From: Hydractinia symbiolongicarpus
Taxonomy: Eukaryota > Cnidaria > Hydrozoa > Anthoathecata > Hydractiniidae
Direction of reading: 5' to 3'
DNA: 64,000 nt
NCBI RefSeq assembly: GCF_029227915.1
Contig: NC_079883.1
Coordinates: 13,268,001 to 13,332,000, forward strand
Both the position numbers and the translations under genes were made by a program. This document shows, one piece after another, positions 61,150 to 64,000 of this stretch. The stretch's first letter is position 1. Each line of letters opens with the position of its first letter. The notes below the pieces were generated by a model. That model was not told the origin of the DNA and ran no database searches. It was given only the letters and a program-made list of their open reading frames with translations.

Positions 61150-62937
61150 AGAGAGGAGTTGAACGTCCTCCACCATACCTCAGTTTAAAGGGGCTATTGT
61201 GGAAGCCCCATGAAATGCCACATAGTGATGGTAAACACACAGTCCGGTCTGTGAACGGTTGGCGCTAGGAAGGGCATCCCGCTGTAAAACAATGCCAAAA
61301 CTCTTTATTAATAGCCGTAAGAATAGTTGATCAGACAAACTGCGTAAACGGGACTGGAACTCTAAGGAGTAAAGGTGTCACGCACGGTAGGACAGATGTC
61401 AGGTGTGAGCATCATCAGACCGTTACCCAGCTATCACATCACTAGGTAGATAACACTAGGTTAAGGATGGCTAGTGTAAATGTTGGTACTCTGAGAGGTA
61501 GAGCAGGTGAAGTAGTTGAACTATAGAGGTTTGAAGTTGGTTGATCAAGTAATGAAAGTTATTGAAAGAGTGATTGATAAGTTACTTAGAGAAAGAATTG
61601 ATATAGATAAGAAGCAATTTGGTTTTGTTCCAGGGCGTGGCACTACAGATGCAATATTTTTACTCAGACAGCTTCAGGAAGAGTATTTAGGAAAGGGAAA
61701 GAATCTCTGTTTTGCCTTTGTATATTTAGAGAAAGCTTTTGATAGAGTGCCACTAAAAGTTATTTGGTGGGCTATGAGAAAATTAGGTGTGGATGAGTGG
61801 ATAGTTACGATGGTACAGTCTATGTACAGCAATGCTAGAAGTCGTGTCAGGATTAACGATTCACTTAGTGATGAATTTAGTGTAAATGTTGGTGTACATC
61901 AGGGTTCTGTACTTAGTCCTTTGTTGTTTGTCTTAGAAGCGCTGTCGATGGAGTTCAGAAGAGGTTGTCCATGGGAGTTATTGTATGCAGATGATTTGGT
62001 TCTCATAGCAGAGTCGATGGAAGAATTAGTTGAAAAGTTTGAGAAGTGGAAGAAAGGACTAGAAGAGAAAGGGCTAAAGGTAAACACAGCAAAGTATAAA
62101 GTCATGATTAGTAGCATTGCAGCCAAGTGTGACCTTGTAGTTGGAAAGTGGCCTTGTGGAGTTTGCAGGAAAGGGGATGGCAGTAACTCAATTTTTTGTC
62201 AGACTTGCAAGCATTGGGTACATAAGAAGTGCAGTAGTATTAGTGGAAGGTTAAGAGCTGACATTCAGTTTGTATGCAAGCGTTGCAAAGGTGAGATTAT
62301 AGAGAATGAGGTATTTCCAGCTTTAATGATGTACAACAGTGGCTCGTTAGAGATAGTTGAGAACTTCTGTTACTTAGGTGATATGTTGAGCAGTGAAGGG
62401 GGTGTTGGAAGAAGTGTTACTTGCAGGATAGGTTTTGCTTGGAAAAAGTTCAGAGAGTTACTTCTTTTGTTGGCTAGCAGAGTCCTGTCAAATGAGGTAA
62501 AAGGTAGGTTGTATGAAGCCTGTGTAAGAAGTGTTATGTTGTACGGTAGTGAGACATGGGCATTGAAGCAGGAAGATCTTGACCGTTTAGAAAGGAATGA
62601 TATGAGAATGGTTAGGTGGATGTGTAACGCCAGTCTCCGTAGAATTAAAGATGTTATCCAGATAAGAAGATTGAATTGGCTGGGACACTTGGAAAGAATG
62701 GAGGAGGATAATTGGGTAAGAAAGTGTAGAGACTTGATAGTTCCTGGGGCAAAGGCTAGAGGCAGACCGAGAAAGACTTGGCAGGAGGTTATAAGGACAG
62801 ACTTGATACAGAGGAAGTTGAGCTTAGATCTAACACAGTCTAGATCAGATTGGAAGAAGGTCATTAATATACTCCGTCCAACCCATGCTAGCATGGAAAA
62901 CGGACGTTAAGCCGAGAATGATGATGATGATGATTAG
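61150..62937 (+). mobile_element. LINE (non-LTR retrotransposon), internally deleted copy
   Basis: The 5' part contains GCGCTAGGAAGGGCATCCCG, common in invertebrate LINE/SINE ends. A short start (MASVNVGTLRGRAGEVVEL) looks like the beginning of the endonuclease region; it runs directly into the reverse transcriptase, so the endonuclease is deleted. The 3' end reads CCAACCCATGCTAGCATGG, then GGACGTTAAGCC, and finishes in a GAT microsatellite tail (to about 62937), typical of these elements. It is located 5' of the visible WDR26 exons. The 5' boundary is approximate. Confidence 0.8.
61519..62910 (+). pseudogene. LINE reverse transcriptase with inserted PHD-like finger, inactive
   Basis: A 463-codon open frame (no ATG; the in-frame first codon is AAC, reading NYRGLKLVDQ). 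FGFVPGRGTTDAIF, GVHQGSVLSPLLF and YADD (residues 157-160) are reverse transcriptase motifs. Motif A reads FAFVYLEKAFDRVP, with tyrosine at residue 70 where the family has the catalytic aspartate, and the stretch after SPLLF is a few residues short. Residues 214-257 carry a C-x2-C, C-x2-C, H-x2-C, C-x2-C (C4HC3, PHD-like) finger. After it come the usual C-terminal motifs (YGSETWAL, RRLNWLGHLERM, GARGRPRKTW-like). The copy is open but catalytically dead and lacks an endonuclease. Confidence 0.85.
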
Positions 62938-63344
62938 AAAAATCTTCGAAAATCACCATAAGTTAACCACACATTCTTCACATTTAGCAACTTTGATAAA
63001 TAGTTACTCTTAGATTTTTTTTTTGTGAATTCAATCAAAGTTTGCTAAATTCCTTTACAGTTTTAGCCCAAGAAAGTTTCCGCACCTAAAGTAGCTAACA
63101 GAAGCAATGTTGTGTGCAGTTATATGTTAGATTATAGATTACTTTTTATACATAACTTAGTGTCATGATTTTGCATTGACAACAGAATACACACATAAAA
63201 GATTATAGTGACCTACTAAATTAAAAAAAATCTAGTCAAAAAATCTACAGCCAAGTTTTCTTATAACAACAAAAAACAAAAACAATTTCAAAGTTTTTAC
63301 TGTTTACCATGTTGCTAAATTTTTCAAAATTATTTTTTCTACAG

Positions 63345-63483
63345 CGATGTTGACCTACTGGAATTCAGCTTGTCTTCTTTACCACCTGAATCTTGTGATA
63401 AATTTATGAAATACCAAGAAGTCAGTGAATCTTCACAAGTTCTGTTGAGCTATGTACCCAGCGTGACGTCACATATGAATAAA
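63345..63483 (+). CDS. possible isolated plus-strand exon, unrecognised
   Basis: 139 bases open in one frame between a strong acceptor (TTTTTTCTACAG) and a donor (AAA|GTATGT). It encodes about 46 residues starting DVDLLEFSLSSLPPESCDK; entry phase leaves one base, exit phase is 0. No partner exon was found in the window. If real, it belongs to a plus-strand gene continuing past 64000. Confidence 0.35.
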
Positions 63484-64000
63484 GTATGTACGAACCAACA
63501 GCAACTGTTAATGTAATGCTTCATGTTCCATTTTCAAACGTAGCACAGAACCTAAGCATTTGGTTGAGCTTTGAATCTTTCTTATTTTATCCTTACTTGA
63601 GTTTTGACAAGCTTGTCAAACAAAATTAAAGACATTTTTTTAAAGTCAATATTCTTAGAAAGTTCTTAATGTTGCAAAGAAGAATTTTCTTAATAAATTG
63701 TTCTTCTTTTGGCTTGTGGATGATTGAATTAACAAACGAGCATTGTATAGCTGTCTAATGGATACTGAATTCTGATTGAAAATGCTTACTCTTGCTTCAA
63801 TATCTATACTTCCTGGAGCAACTGGAGTATAATATCTTTGAATTGTCTTAAAACAAACGTTCGCAAAGCAAACCCAAATCTCCTGATAATTTTCACTGCT
63901 ACCCATATTTTACATGTCCAGCCTTAAAAATTACGCTATGACGCCATATTCGTTCACTTATTTTTCATTATTTATGAAGAAGTTACAAAGTCAGCAAGCC
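63484..64000. other. window edge, nothing recognised
   Basis: AT-rich DNA. The minus-strand frame at 63655-63906 shows no known domain. Confidence 0.4.

Overview
The window is animal nuclear DNA: AT-rich, with small GT-AG introns, conserved metazoan genes split into short exons, and long intergenic stretches full of terminal-inverted-repeat (TIR) elements, minisatellites and retroelement relics. The compact, short-N-terminus TBP gene, the PHD-finger-bearing LINE and the overall base composition suggest a cnidarian, perhaps a hydrozoan. That placement is inference; nothing here names a species.

Layout. 0-12 kb: two single-exon minus-strand genes (4.2-5.0 kb and 10.7-11.5 kb) that encode paralogous small membrane proteins, each one transmembrane segment plus one C2-like domain, set among TIR elements (mariner-like with TA duplications, piggyBac-like with TTAA, and a family beginning CAACCTCGTCCC with 9-bp duplications). 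12-18.7 kb: non-coding, with one intact 645-bp TIR element and a diverged tandem duplication. 18.7-30.6 kb: one large minus-strand gene in which eight coding exons join in phase. It encodes a roughly 2,360-residue aftiphilin/gamma-synergin-like clathrin adaptor accessory protein, with 18 copies of a 36-residue acidic DFGDF repeat at the N-terminal end and an Asn/Gln-rich decapeptide array near the C terminus. One small exon carries an apparent 1-base frameshift. 31-41 kb: repeats, fossil pol fragments and a large foldback structure. 41-44.7 kb: a complete seven-exon TATA-binding protein gene on the plus strand. 46.7-51.2 kb: a recent 0.9-kb tandem duplication lying directly upstream of a three-exon gene for an uncharacterised predicted secreted protein. 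54.2-59.7 kb: thirteen exons of WDR26 on the minus strand (5' end not in the window). 61.1-62.9 kb: an internally deleted, catalytically dead LINE. 63.3 kb: one isolated possible plus-strand exon.

The genes do not form an operon or pathway. TBP (general transcription), WDR26 (CTLH/GID ubiquitin ligase), the clathrin-adaptor protein and the two C2 membrane proteins are ordinary dispersed animal genes; the last three share only a loose membrane-trafficking theme. The most novel items are the repeat-expanded adaptor protein, the uncharacterised secreted protein, and the 9-bp-duplication TIR family, which includes a probable 21-bp minimal copy.
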